Under the pieces are notes generated by a model that saw only the letters and a list, made by a program, of their open reading frames with translations, was not told the origin of the DNA and searched no databases. From Eremophila alpestris peregrina (taxonomy: Eukaryota > Chordata > Aves > Passeriformes > Alaudidae): a stretch of DNA of 64,000 nt. The position numbers were made by a program, and so were the translations under genes. Below, piece by piece: positions 51,701 to 63,999 of this stretch (positions are counted from its first letter, which is position 1; every line of letters begins with the position of its first letter). The stretch spans positions 11,773,546 through 11,837,545 of the forward strand of contig WMCF01000007.1 in assembly GCA_009792885.1 (NCBI GenBank), given 5' to 3'.

Positions 51701-53577
51701 GAAAAAATGCTTGGTTTTGAAAAGGTTGAATGGGTTGCCACATGTTTATTTCAAGTACCTGTTACCCTGTTGGCCTTCTCTCCCAGGTATAATGTATTTC
51801 AGACAGATGAGGGGCCATTTTTTATCTTCCATTGTTCAAACAAATCTTTCATTTTTTGTGGTTCTTGATGTCTGGAGAAAAAGTGGCAAAATTTTAGATT
51901 GTACTTGAATGGAATAACTTTTTCAGCATTGTTTTGAGAATATCAGCAGCTTGGAAGATATAAAATGCTCCAGAATTCAGATGGTACATCTGATTAATTT
52001 GCCAATTATCTTGAGGAAATTTGTGTCATAGTAGTTTTTGCTGAAAAAAATAGATAGTCTTTGTTAAAAAAAAAAAATCCTGTTTAGATAGTGGCATAAG
52101 TAGCTGTGTATCAGAGCTTAAGATTTTTTAATAAGATCCATTATTTGCATAGTAGGAAAGTCATCATGTCCTGAAGCCTGTGTGTCAAATAATAAACAAA
52201 AAACCCAGTCTGAAATGTCCAGACATTTTATTCTAAGGCTTTCTGTGAAAAGTCACTACCTAAAACTTCTTAGAGGAATATGTTCTACCAGTGATTCACT
52301 CTTTGACTTAACATCCTGTCTCTGTATCTTGTAGGTCTCAGATGAATTCCTGAATGTTTTGAAGAAGAGAGTATAGAAAACTCTTTGCCTGTGGATTCCT
52401 CTGGGGCTTTCTGACTCAACAGAGAAGAGCATAGCACAGTTCTGCTTTGGATTTAGAGCTGGTCAGGATGACCTCAAATATGTAAGCAATCAGATGGATG
52501 TTAACTGTATGTTCACTATGTTCTGTGCCTCCCACCACTGATTAATTTCTTCACTCATTTTCTTTATAGCTGAGATAGATTTTACTATTATTTTGAAACT
52601 CTGAAAATGTAGCTGTGGTCCCATAGGCTGTAAACAAACTCAATTTCACAAAAATGACAATTTTTTTTCTCTATTTGATTTGCTTCTTGTTCCACATCAG
52701 GAGTTTTATTTCATCTGGTCATTAAAATGACCGAAAGATGCCATTTCTATCTCCATTCTCCTGTTTTTTTTTTTAAGAAGATTTATACTGTATTTTTTTT
52801 ATTTATTAATTCTTGAAAAAAATGTCAAAAATGGGTCAGTGCCCTACACAGCTAAATATCATCGAGAACATAAAATGTTTGTGCAGTTTAGAATATCCCT
52901 CCCAATATTAACACAATCATCTTTATAACATATTAGATTCAGAGCTGATGTGTTACTTTCATTACAATATTTACCAGTCTTCGGCATTTTTCACTAAACT
53001 TACTTTACTCACCATTTCAAAATTCTGTTATATCTACTTCTATTAATGCAAATAAGCTTTCTTATAATTATACCTTTTCTTTCAGTATACTTAAAACACA
53101 TCTGCTTATAACTTTAGATTTTTAACCTCTTTTGATAATAAAAAAAAATTATTGCAGGTAACATCTCATTCTTGTGTGCATGTGTGTCTTCAGTAATCTT
53201 CACTTTTTAACTCACTCCCATGTAGAATATGAATATATTCACAGGGACAATATGAATCCATATTGAACTTTAATAGGAGATCTGCAATGAAACTGTATAC
53301 ATGTCTATTTTTCTGTTTTTCCTCTCCTTTTTGTACCTCCCTAAAATTCAGTTAAATTTAGTCTTTCTCCATTCTTTGTCACAATCTGTGATTCTTCTCA
53401 GGCATCTGAGGGATCCCTCATGCTGAATGTTATATGTGTAAGACTCATGAAAACCAGATTCCTTGGATACAGTCCCTGAGTTTTGTGCTACCACATGCAA
53501 CACTTAGGCAAATTATTCAATGTCCTAATGTTTAAGTGTGCATTTGAACTCAGATTTGAAAGCATGTATCTATATGG
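42759..53577. other. long unique region, no gene seen
   Basis: About 10.8 kb with no recognisable CR1 or LTR copy. Frames are short and occur on both strands, including 44190-44519 (-, 109 codons), rich in Ser, Leu, Tyr and Ile, without a domain. The frame at 47177-47446 (-) is followed by a GTAAGTAAG that could serve as a splice donor, but it lacks a pyrimidine-rich acceptor upstream. A pair of RFX-like boxes at 50947-51044 is listed separately. Confidence 0.5.
50947..51044 (+). promoter_or_regulatory. pair of RFX X-box-like motifs
   Basis: GTTGTCATGGAAAC at 50947-50960 differs by one base from the known X-box GTTGCCATGGAAAC. A second related half, CTTCCATGGAAAC, lies at 51032-51044. RFX proteins bind such sites in promoters of cilia and MHC class II genes, but no promoter or gene is visible here. 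Both could be chance matches. Confidence 0.2.
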
Positions 53578-54785
53578 AAGACATCATGTTGAATGTGATC
53601 ACAAGGCACATACAGGGCAACCAGCACAGGCTGAGGGAGGACAGGTCCTGCCTGACCAACCTGATCTCTCTTGTATGATGGATGAGAAAGGCTGTGGATG
53701 TAGTCTACCCGGACTTCAGTAAAGCCTTTCATACTGTCTCCCACAGCATCCTCCTGGAAAAGTAGGCAGCTGACAGTTTTTGGACAAGTGCACTTTTTGC
53801 TGGGTTAAAAACTGGCTAGATGGCTGGGCCCAGAGAGTGATGGTGAAGGGTGTCACATCCAGTTGCCAGGCAGTCATTAGTGGTGTTTCCCATGGGCCTG
53901 TATTGGGGTCAGTCCTGCTTTATATCCTTACTGATGATCTGGATGCAGCGATCAAGTGCATCCTCCATAAATTTGCAGATGACAGTAAGTCGAGTGGGAG
54001 CATTGGTCTTCTGGAGGGTGGAAAGGCCCTGCAGAGGGATCTGGACAAGGCCAGCAATACAAGGTTCAGCAAGGACAAGTACTGGGACCTGCATTTTGGT
54101 CACAACAATACCATACAGCATTATAGCCTAGGGGCAGAGTGGCTGGAAAGCAGCCCAGTGGAAAATGATCTGGGGGTGCTGGTCAACAGCAGGTGAACAT
54201 GAGCCAGTGTGTGCTCAGGTGGCCAAGAAGGCCAATGGCATCCTGGCCTGTGCTAGCAACAGTGTGGCTAGCAGGATGAGAAAAGTGTTTCTTCCCTGCA
54301 CTTGGCACTGGTGAAGTCACACCTCCAATCCTGTGTCCACTTCTGGGTCCCTCACTACAAGAAGGACTGGAGGTACTGGAGCATATCCAGAGAAGGGCAA
54401 CAGAGCTGGTGTATATTTGGGGACACACGTTCTGTGAGGAGTGGCTGAGGGAGCTGGGGTGTTTAGTCTGGCGTAAAAGAGGCTCAGGGGAGAATGTGCC
54501 ACTCACTACCACTGCCTGAAATGAGGTTGTAGACAAGTGGAGATTGGCTTTTTCTCCCAGACATCCAACAACAGAATGAGAGGTCCATGTTGGACTTCAG
54601 GCAAGGAAAGGCTTGTTAGGAACTGAAGTGGGCTGCCCAGGAAGGAGGTGGAGTTACCATCCCTGGAGGTGTTCAACAAATGACTGTATGTGGTAGTTGA
54701 TCTAATTGACAAGGTGGTGATCAGTCAAAAGCTGGACCCAGTCTTAGAGGTCTTTTCCAACTTAAATAATTATGTGATTCTGTAT
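53578..54785 (+). mobile_element. CR1 LINE, 5'-truncated, reverse-transcriptase fragment plus 3' end
   Basis: The longest CR1 copy in the window. It enters ORF2 upstream of RT motif A (YPDFSKAFHTVSH, with His where Asp is usual, at about 53706-53744), then meets an in-frame TAG after LLEK. A 138-codon open stretch at 53780-54196 keeps much of the RT palm: a VLGS motif-B remnant at residues 41-44, the catalytic FADD box at residues 65-68 (53972-53983) and the downstream ESSPVENDLGVLV block. The stretch 54197-54785 has the rest of ORF2 in broken frames, then the 3' end AGGTCTTTTCCAACTT and GTGATTCTGT. It uses a CR1 subtype different in wording from the copy at 4140. The truncation and stops make it inactive. 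Minus-strand frames at 53550-54712 are shadows. Confidence 0.95.
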
Positions 54786-56724
54786 TAGGGAGACATGAAA
54801 AACCATTGGAAAATGCATCAGAACTGTGTGCTCACAAGATAATAGGTGCTTGCTCAAAGTGAAAAGGGGGTTGCTTGAGGATTTCAGATGAATCATGTCT
54901 CAGAAATGGAAGATTGGGTGTGTGTTGACATTATCAGTAAAAGGGACCTTTCCTAGAATGAGGTGTTGGAGCTCCTGGAAAGTGTTGAGTTAAATATTAG
55001 GTTGTTGTGTTGTAAAGAAAATTAGATAATGCATAAGAGAAGTCTGCATGGCAACGTGCTATATTTGCTTTCTTTGGTGTGTATTTCCTCATATTGCCTC
55101 TTTTTCTTCAAGCTGTGATTTCTTAGAAACTCCTCCCAATTTCAGAATTTTATGAGATGCTTAGAGCAGAAGTTATAGAATCACAGAACTGTAGTACCCT
55201 TCAGAAGTCCTCTTCTGTGCTCAGGTAACAAATAATGCTGGAATATTGAAATTGCTCAGCCAGAAAGCTTTCAAATACATTGATGCTTGAGGTCACTGTT
55301 TTCTTTCTTTAAGGATGGCATCGAATCAGGTCCTCTTATAGATGACTCATTTCTTGAAGCATCTGGGAAACAGATAAGAAAATTGTAGCTCAACCTCTCT
55401 TCTAGCTTTTTTTTAAAGAATGAGTACATCACTGTGTTTCTCAATACTCTGAGGATCCTCCTGTCTCACAGAAAATCTTGGGATAGAGTATAAACAGAAT
55501 GATAGATGTGAAAGGATTTGAGAGAAAGGCAGTTTAACAATGCATGTACCATTTTAAATCTACCTTATGTTGGTTGCCTTACTCAAAGTACCTGTGTGCA
55601 TACCAAAGAACAGTGGCCAAATAAATCTGTCTGCCTAACAGAGGCTTAGATTTTTTATAGATTCCCCATCATATAGGAGTTTTTAAAATACTGTCATAAT
55701 TAATCCAAAATACTTTTATATTTAAAGAAAGAAATAGGAAATACTCTTCCTATAGGAAAGTAATGATACACTTGGTTCCAATTTTATAAAAATAGTTGTG
55801 GTTTTTCCCTTATGGATAAAAACAGTGTCTCAGCTGTGTGATCTTGAAATTTTTCATCTATGTTTTTCATTTTATTGAAATGGAGATGGCAGCTTTCTTA
55901 AGGTAAGTGCTGAGAAACTAATGGGCCCGAGAGAATCTGGATCAACATTTCAATACAATTGTTATTGGGCAAGTTAGTTGAAAAACTTCTTTTTTGAAAG
56001 AAAAACAGTACCATATCACTTTAAAATTTTCAATGTGAGAATGGAAATAAGTAATCAAGCCATCTGTATTGGAAGCCTCTTCCCAAATCTCCCAGAAAAT
56101 ATTTTGTTCTCAGTTCAGGCTTTGATACTGCTGATTTTTGCAGACTGCACATCTTCGCAGTTGAAGGTACTTCTTCCAAACCCAAAACATCACCAAAGGA
56201 ATTTCTTGGCTTTTGTTACTTAATTATGTTGAAATTAATATAGAGAAGCTGGATAGTGCATGAATGATATTAGCAGTCAGAGTAGGATGCTATTAGGGAA
56301 GTTTCTCAGTGCTATTTATGCTGCTCCAATCCATCTGGAGGCATCTGAATGTGTCATCGGAATAATTAAGAAATATCAAAACCAAAATGGTTTAAAATAA
56401 ATTTTAATGACAAAACTAATTAGGAGACCATTCCCATAACACACAACAGTCTCTGTGTGTTTCTAATGTGTCACAAGTGACAACTTTTCCAGGATAAATG
56501 GCATATTTTTCAAATTCATCTCTGAGCAGCATCTTCCTGGAATTTTATTTTTAATTCTAGAAAGTGTGGGGGTCTTTTGTGATTAGTGTGTGAAGTGCCA
56601 AACAGATTTGCTTTCAACAGTAGCTCCTTCTTATTTTTTAAAAGAAAAGTTCTCTTACATTGGGGGATGGAGTGGTCTCAGTATTTCTTTAATTAATTTT
56701 GACATATAGTAAATACAAGCTGAG
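54786..56724. other. unique DNA, no gene seen
   Basis: A possible tiny antisense CR1 tail occurs near 55173-55200 (ATAGAATCACAGAACTGT). The rest is unique. The stretch 56230-56640 is AT-rich with several TAATTA-type cores. Confidence 0.5.
55173..55215 (-). mobile_element. possible CR1 3'-tail remnant
   Basis: ATAGAATCACAGAACTGTAG resembles the complement of the CR1 ATTCTATGATTC terminus. The following bases diverge quickly from CR1. It is too short to be sure. Confidence 0.3.
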
Positions 56725-57190
56725 AAATCACAGAATCATAAATTGTTTTGATTGGAAGAGACATTTAAAGGTCATCTACTCCAATCTCCCTACAATGACC
56801 AGGAATATCTTCAGCTAGGTCCAGTGTCTCAGAGCATTGTTTAACTTGACCTTGAACACTTCCAGGGAGGGAAAGTATTCCACCACCTCTCTGGGCAACC
56901 TGTCTCACTACTCTCACTGTAAAAAACTTCTTGTTGTATCTTACCTAAATCAAACCTCTTTAGTTAAAAAACCCTACCCCTTGTATCACAACAGGTTCTG
57001 CTAGAAAACCTGTCTCATATTTTTATAGGCCCTGTTTAGCTACTGAAAAGCCACTCTAAGGTCTCACAGAAGCCTTCTCTTCCCCAGGCTGAACAGCCCT
57101 AACTCCCTCAGCCTATCCTTATAGGAGGGGTGCTCTGAACACCTTCATGGCCCTTCTCTGTATCACTCCAACAGGTCCCCATCTTTCCTT
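56725..57190 (-). mobile_element. CR1 LINE 3' portion, antisense
   Basis: AAATCACAGAATCATAAATT at the start is the complement of the CR1 tail. CTCTGGGCAACCTGTCTCAC (about 56889-56908) and CTTCCCCAGGCTGAACAGCC (about 57079-57098) follow in CR1 order. The copy ends near 57190 at TCCAACAGGTCCCCATCTTT. It is inactive and 5'-truncated. Confidence 0.93.
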
Positions 57191-60100
57191 TTCAAAGTCA
57201 TCTGCCTTTTTAATGGGAACAATTTGATCCTTTCTAGCATGTGTTCCTCCTTTACATGCAGCCAATGATACCTCTAGCATGGGTTCTTCTAAACCATTCT
57301 TGGTTCCAGCTAGTTGAAGAAAATGTTTCCAAGAATGCAGTAGGGATGCAGTATGATTTCACCTGTCAGCAGTAGCCATGTAAGTGATAAATAACAAAAC
57401 TTATGTTTTCTTTGGGAGGAAATTAATACACATAATGAAAGCTGAGTGGTTAATCTTCATTAGCTGTCTTGATATAAGTCTTGATGTAAGATATAAATCT
57501 TGATGCTGGTTTAAGTACTTAAATGTAACTGGTGCCTGATAGATAAAAATAATAATAGGTTTTGTATATTTTCTCCTTATGATTATTCTTTGCACAGAAA
57601 AACCTCTATTGTAATGGTTACCTTTGCAGAGTGCTTTAAAATGTCATAGCTGAACTAGGAATAATTTTTTCTTGGATGTGAGATCAAAGAGCATTTTGTA
57701 TGGAAAAGCCTATCTGTACATCTGATAGCAACTCTTAGTGCAGAGCATTATGTCATCCATCTGACTGGAACAACCTTGATTCTTTACTCATAACAAAATT
57801 GTAGCCTGAAGGATGGTTTACATGTGATCATTATGTCTTAGGGATTACTAAAAACCTCTGCACTTGATGGGAATTTAACAAGTTTTTGCAAGTAGTGTAG
57901 CCAGTGCCTGACCAGAGCCAGAGCCATTGTTGTACTGGCTTTGTCTCAGCATAAGCATTGCCAATGGAAATAGCAACATAATATAAGGCAGTGGTGTCAT
58001 GCTTAAGGCAGGTTATAATTTTTTGTTTTGTTTGAGATTCTTTGTATTTACATGTTGAAAGAAAAAACCTAAGAGTACTTAAATCTATTGACACTTTGTG
58101 TATTTGTTTCTGTACCAAAAGCTACTAATATTGCAACATTACAGTAAAACAAAGCAGAGCTGCCCAGATCTGATCTATTTAAGCAAGAAATTCAAGCTCC
58201 TATACCATTAGGCATTTGCCTCAAATGTTTTTCCTCCAATGATTGCATATGAGTCCTGCACCTGTAAAATATATGTAAGCTGGTTCTATTGCAGAGCACT
58301 ATGTTAAATGATTTGTACAACTAAATTGAAAAATAAATGCATGTGAACAGATTATGCAGTATGTGAAAAGCTATTTTATGCACTTGTTTATGACTAATTA
58401 TTTATTATAGCCAATCTGACATGGATTTTACAGAGAATTCATGTGCTCCCTAATTTTACTGTGGCTTGAAATCTCTCTGTCTCTTGAAAGACACCTTTAA
58501 GAACCACCTACTCATCTTTTTGACTCTAATAATGAACTGCTTAAATAGACAGCTTTTGACCTTCTCTTACCGTTTCAAAGAACTATTTAGAAATTTATCA
58601 TTGATATAAAGTTTGATCATTTAGTTGCCATCAAATTCAGTTTGCACTAATGTTCAGTGATAATTTGCATTTCAGGAAATTATGATTGTAATTAATAATT
58701 TTATGTTTATTTAGTAATTATCAGCCTTTAAAACAAGTGGATTTTTGAAATGTCATTTTTTTATTCTTGCATCTCAGGTCTACCTACCAAAAATTTTTCC
58801 TTTTAAGTCACAAGACAAGCACAGCAAATAATGCAAATAATACACTGTCTCTGAGGAGAGTTGAAATTTAAAGAAATACTTGTCAAAAAGGAATTTATAT
58901 CCTGGAAAAAAAAATGAAAACAATTTTTTTAACAGAAACTGAAACTTTTGTTTGTTTGCTTCATATATCAGACAACTAGGGCATAATAATTTGCAATGCT
59001 GTTCTGTAATCTCATCAAATTCAATATTTGAAGTCTGAGATTTCTTATATGCTCATCAGAGAAGGCCAATATAAAATATAAAACCCCCTTGCTTACCACC
59101 CACCATGATTTTTTTCTTCAAATGCCATTGCAATAGCTCTGCTTTTATGAAATATGGATAATCTAGCATAGTTATGTAGTAAATTAAATTTTGAAAGTTA
59201 AGCTGTTTTATTCAGATAACGCCTCCAAAATACAATATTAAAAAGAACAGAAACTCCTTCCTTAAACTGAATATCACAGTACTAAGTCCTTAAATGGTGT
59301 GCAGTGTCCTCTGTTGATACTGACATTTGGGTAAAGTGAGTCCAAATTATATTCAGATGCTGAAAAGGACCATGACGGTGATATGACGGAGAAATGGAGA
59401 AACTAATCTCTGTTTCCAAAGAAGAATATTAAGATGTCTACATAGAGAAAACTCCTGTTCTGTTGAATTTTTCAAATTGTAGAGTTGAAACTGAACAGCT
59501 GCACACTTGCCCATGCTCAGGAAAAGGTATGACTTTAATGGGGCTGCATCAAAGTGAAGGGATATTAGATTTGATGTGGTGCTGTAAAAATGGGACACAC
59601 AGCTTCCAGAACTAATATAGTCAGTGCCCACATTACTTTCTGGGGACCTTGCTGCCCACTTATTCAGTTTCAGGGTTTATTATACCCACAGCATCCACAG
59701 GGGTGCACATACCCTAAAATCCAAATTTAATTTATCTTGCATACAACAATTAAAGCTGATATTTACTCTAAAGAGATGATGAAAAGAAATATTATTGTTA
59801 CAGCACTTAAAATTTAATTTTTCTGTGAGGTTAGATGGGTGCCAGCTAAGATCTAAGATGATTAACTTCCACCATATTTGATTTCAGGGCACTATTACAC
59901 TTTTTGACTGAAGAATATAGAAACCTGAATGAAAGAATTGCTATTTTAATGATGGCTACCAAAACTTAATTAAAAAAAAACAAACCAAATCAAAATGCAA
60001 CTACCAAAAAATCCGAAACAAACAATAACAAAAAAGATAAAGGAAGTACTGTGTAATTTATAGATGTACTTCCAAAATGCATTTTCTTGAATAAAGTCCA

Positions 60101-60962
60101 TGCAAATATCTACTCCTCAGACATATCTTGGTTGACACAGCAAACATTAAGTTATTTCATTTAAAGGTAGAGATTGCCTCAGAGAATTACCAGATTAGAT
60201 ACATTGGTGAGCAAGTACCCATGATTCAGTCTTTATAAACACAATGATGTTTATGCAGTATTCAGTCTGGATAGACTAAAATAAGAATGCATTTAAGCAG
60301 AAAATAAAACATTGTATTTTCATTTATTTTGTTTGCTTTTAATGGAAATGAAAGCAACTATCCTTTAATTTTACTGTGCTAAGAAATTTGTATTGGTGGT
60401 CTTGAGCAAATTCCAGGTAGAAGATATATACACCACTATAAAAATGTTAATTTATCCTTCACAAAATACAAAAGATTGCTGTTCCTTTTCATTTTTCAAA
60501 TTATGAGTTCTTTACAGCAATTTCTGCATATGGTTCATGAGAGGAATTACTGTCCCATTGCTATCTTGCAAGCATTTAATTTGACAACTCAAAATTATAA
60601 CTATTTATTTACTCCTGTGCCTTTGATTGGCTAAATCTCAAAAACAAAAGCAATTTTCAGTAATGGAGAAATAACCTATTTTTTTACCAAATCAGAGTGT
60701 CCTTAATCAAATTTCCTCAAACATTCTTTTCAATCACCACAGAAGGGTGTCTTAGGCAAAAATAAGCTCATTTAATAATACTTATAGATGTCCTGCCAAC
60801 CTACACCTGTTAAAACCTCCCCAAACCAGTTGATTCTGAACCATTAAAATGCAGAATAGCTCATGTGACTTTACAGAAGCAGATATCCTGGGAGTGGGAT
60901 GTGTGTTGCTCTCTTTTGGTTAAATAAGGCTTCTACTGATGAATGATCCATTCATCATGCAT
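57191..60962. other. unique DNA, no gene seen
   Basis: No repeat or gene recognised. An A-rich patch lies at 59968-60035. The stretch 58340-58740 is dense in TAATTA and TTATGA homeodomain-like cores. Minus-strand frames at 57831-58118 and 59353-59631 have no known domain. Confidence 0.5.
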
Positions 60963-61208
60963 TGTAGTGGTCCTGGCTACTCCTTACCTTACTACTGTTC
61001 AGTTCTCTTCATAGCAGCTCACATGGTGCTGTGTTTTAGGTTTTTGATTGACCAAGACAGTGCTGTAACCACTAATGTTCTAGCTTTTGCTGACCGGTGT
61101 TTGCACAGCACCAAGGCACTTTGTTCCCCCTGTCCTAGTGGAAGTGGTGAGGGAAGTGACCAAGTGACTGAGTGGTGTTTACCTGCCCACCAGTGTTAAC
61201 CTACAACA
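60963..61208 (+). mobile_element. short, internally deleted LTR related to the LTR at 23 kb
   Basis: It starts TGTAGTGGTCCTGGCT and carries ATGGTGCTGTGTTTTAGG and GCTGACCGGTGTTTGCACAG. The latter aligns with the minus-strand reading of the 22972-23498 LTR (GCTGAGCAGTGCTTCCACAG). It ends with AGTGTTAACCTACAACA, comparable to that LTR's terminus. The central part, including any TATA box, is missing, so it is about 246 bp against 527. No flanking duplication found. The frame at 60939-61199 lies almost entirely within it and is not a gene. Confidence 0.6.
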
Positions 61209-62651
61209 CCAGTGTTTTCATCAGAAACAACTTCTCATTCTGGATGAACAACCTGAATTCCATTTCTGATGGCATTATTGTCTAGAATAAGTGTTCTCAG
61301 ATATACGTAGGGTGTTGCCAATCAGTTCTTCTGTGGTCAAGTCATATTCAGTGCACTTGGACTATATTGGAGTAGTACTCTGTGTGTGTGTGCATCCACC
61401 TAAGCTTTCAGCGAGAACTGGCTTGTAGGCGTTGTTGTTTGCCAGTGACAGGACTGCCTTCAAGCAAAATTTTGCCTAGAAAAGTAAACTTTAAAAGCAC
61501 GTATTCTTATCTGCCAGAGCAACCTCCTCCCTGTGCTTAAGCAGCAATTACAGTTTCTTTTAATGATTTCATTTTTTGTAGTGCTTATTCATATATTTTC
61601 CTTTGGGAAAAGCATGGTCACACTAGAGCTATGAGACAGAATATTCTCAGAGGATCTTTTAAACCAGGTTCTAACTGTATGACTCATACAGTATCATCAC
61701 CATCAGAGATTTCTGCAATACATGTTTTCTGGGGAAGTGAAAAAAATAAATAAAGAGGAGAGAGAATGGGAGGATAGCAATCTCATCCTACCAAAACTAG
61801 ACAAAATGAAACAAAAATCTACTAAAAATTTGGAAAAGTTGGAAGAACATGTGTAACCCGTAAGGTAATCATTCCCACCTAAACAGTCTAGAGAGCATTT
61901 GGGACAAAACTTTGGTAATTAGCTAATTAAGCTCAAACAGAAATGCATTCTGTAGTTTATCATTACGTAACAATAGTTTTTCTTATAAAAGACTTTGAGA
62001 AACATAATTCTTTAGGATATATTCCCAGAGATTCATAGTTGCCTGGGAAACTAGCTGCCATGTGTCGTTCTTCTCTTTCCTGAGCAAATGTTGAGTCACA
62101 TGGATTTTCCATGTGTCAGGGTTTGTTGCTGACTTTTTAGAAGCAGAATGTATCTGTTCTGCAGCACTGGATGCTACTGGCCTTTACTGTCAGCTTTGCA
62201 TCTGTGGGACTTCCTCTCTTTCAATTTGTATTTGATGCTGCTTACATAAATAATAAAATCTTACATAAACAGTTAGGACTGCAGATATTTTCATTAGTAT
62301 TTTGATGATTGCTTTCTATTCTCGATTTATTTTGTGATCTGTGATAGCTGTACGAATAAATACCTCATAAAAATCTGTGCAAGCACTGACTGCTAAGATG
62401 CTAGAAACTCACAAAATGAAGGAGCTGTTGCTTGATATTGACATGCAAAAATAATATCTTTGCAGACTTGTCTTGGCCTATTGGCCCTTTGAGGGCTGAA
62501 CACTGAATTTCATTTTGTGTATTTAGCTATATTTGAAAATGAATGTTATTTCTCCACAGAAAAAGCCAAAATAAAGTTTCTACACATTTCTCTTAATGGA
62601 TTTGCAGACAAGTCAGGCAGCTACTGTAAAAATTTCACTTTTTTGAGTGTT
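61209..62651. other. unique DNA, no gene seen
   Basis: Includes a short GT run at about 61381-61391. No repeat, frame or RNA is recognised. Confidence 0.5.
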
Positions 62652-62822
62652 AGAGAATCACAGAATGTGTCAGCTTTGAAGGGAGTATAGTGGATCATCT
62701 GGTCCAAGTTCCCTTCTCAGGGTCATCCCGGAACACATTCTACAGGCTTGTGTCCAGATGGTTCTTGAATCCCTCCACAGAGGGAGACTACATGCCATCT
62801 CTGGGCCAGCTGTTTGTTGGTG
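62652..62822 (-). mobile_element. CR1 LINE 3' end fragment, antisense
   Basis: AGAGAATCACAGAATGTGTC is the complement of the CR1 tail. It is followed by GATGGTTCTTGAATCCCTCC and CATCTCTGGGCCAGCTGTTT in CR1 order. The sequence then runs into a GT/T-rich stretch (62815-62872) unlike CR1. Confidence 0.85.
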
Positions 62823-63030
62823 GTTTTGTTTTGCATTGGTTAGGTTTTGTTCAGGTTTATTTGTTTTTTTAATCTAGTCTATGTAAAATCTTAATTCTTT
62901 TCATTTTGAGCAGCCACCAGAAAAGTAAAGTGAATACACAAATTGTAAACTACAAGAAAAAGAATGGTCAACTGTCTCTGCTTTTTTAGCAATTTAAGGT
63001 CCTCCCTCTCTTATGTAGTGTATCAATATT
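62823..63030. other. short unique spacer
   Basis: T- and G-rich at the start (TTTGTTTTGCATTGG), then ordinary sequence. Nothing recognised. Confidence 0.4.
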
Positions 63031-63440
63031 TGTCGCACTGCTACACGAAAGAACAGCGTGACACAGTAATCATGAGGGAAAAGAAAAGAAAGAGGAATTT
63101 ATTCAAAATCAGGGGTATTTTATACAAGAGGAGGAAAAGGTTTTAATTGGGTGAGAAAATCCCCACCTCTACACACACACTGGCTAATACACATGCTTGT
63201 CAAGGAAATCCATCCCACTAAGAAGAATGTAAACATCTAAGCTAGTTAGAAAACAACACCTGTTATTTACATGAAAAACCGTGGGAAAACTGACTCGAAA
63301 CTACAACTTATCAGAAGGCTTGAAAATTCAGGGTGAATAACATTTGGTTCTTTCCAAAACATACAAAAGATCGACACCACTTCCTCACCTCCTTTCCAGT
63401 CAAATTCCTTCTCCTCACATAAGCTGCTAAGAAAGCAAAT
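63031..63440 (-). mobile_element. LTR-like segment, minus strand (third family)
   Basis: On the minus strand, a TATA-type TTGTATAAAATA (complement of 63116-63127) is followed about 15 bases later by AATAAA (complement of 63098-63103). A pyrimidine-rich stretch comes next, and then a terminus GCAGTGCGACA ending at 63031. That TATA, poly-A signal, pyrimidine tract and CA-end order is the R-U5 layout of an LTR. The upstream (U3) boundary near 63440 is a guess. No coding frame for viral proteins is present. Confidence 0.5.
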
Positions 63441-63735
63441 GGTGAAATTATGAATAATTCTGTGCTGCTTACCTCATCTAAGTCCAGCAGGAAGGAGGCA
63501 GGTGCCTTCTGTGGGGCAGGTGGGGCACTGTTGTGGACCTCTTCCATCATCCATCCTCCCTCCAGGGGAGGAGCTGCCATTAATGGGCCATTTAAAGGCT
63601 CCCTGCATCCAATTGGGCCCCACCCATCAGGAGGAGCCAATTATTCCTACCCGGATAAAACCTGAGCCCCAGAACACCAGGGCAGTGTGTTCTCCAGTGG
63701 AAATCCTCTGGAATACACTGGAAAGAAATGCTTGC
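63441..63735 (+). mobile_element. LTR-like promoter segment, plus strand
   Basis: A GC-richer block has CCAATTGGGCC, then GGAGCCAATTATTCC (CCAAT-type box) and CGGATAAAACC (TATA-like) at 63653-63663, followed by GAACACCAGGGCAG, in the order of an LTR U3-R. The motif TAATGGGCCATTT at 63581-63593 resembles TGATGGGCCATTA at about 42594-42606 inside the second LTR. The 3' part is lost into AT-rich DNA. The frames at 63311-63753 overlap on both strands and are not genes. Confidence 0.45.
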
Positions 63736-63903
63736 ATTTCTAATAATAAGTAAAGTTTTATATAATAAAATAATATATAATATTTTAAAATAAAATAGTA
63801 TTTAATATAGTAAAATAATAAATAAGTAGATATAGGTAAGTAAAGATAATAATATACAAATAAATGGATGTAAATAATAAATAATAAAATATAAATAATC
63901 CAG

Positions 63904-63904
<1 letters not shown>
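63736..63904. repeat. AT-rich low-complexity DNA
   Basis: An irregular mixture of AATA, TAAA and ATAT units with almost no G or C. It lies between the LTR remnant and the microsatellite. Confidence 0.85.
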
Positions 63905-63999
<95 letters not shown>

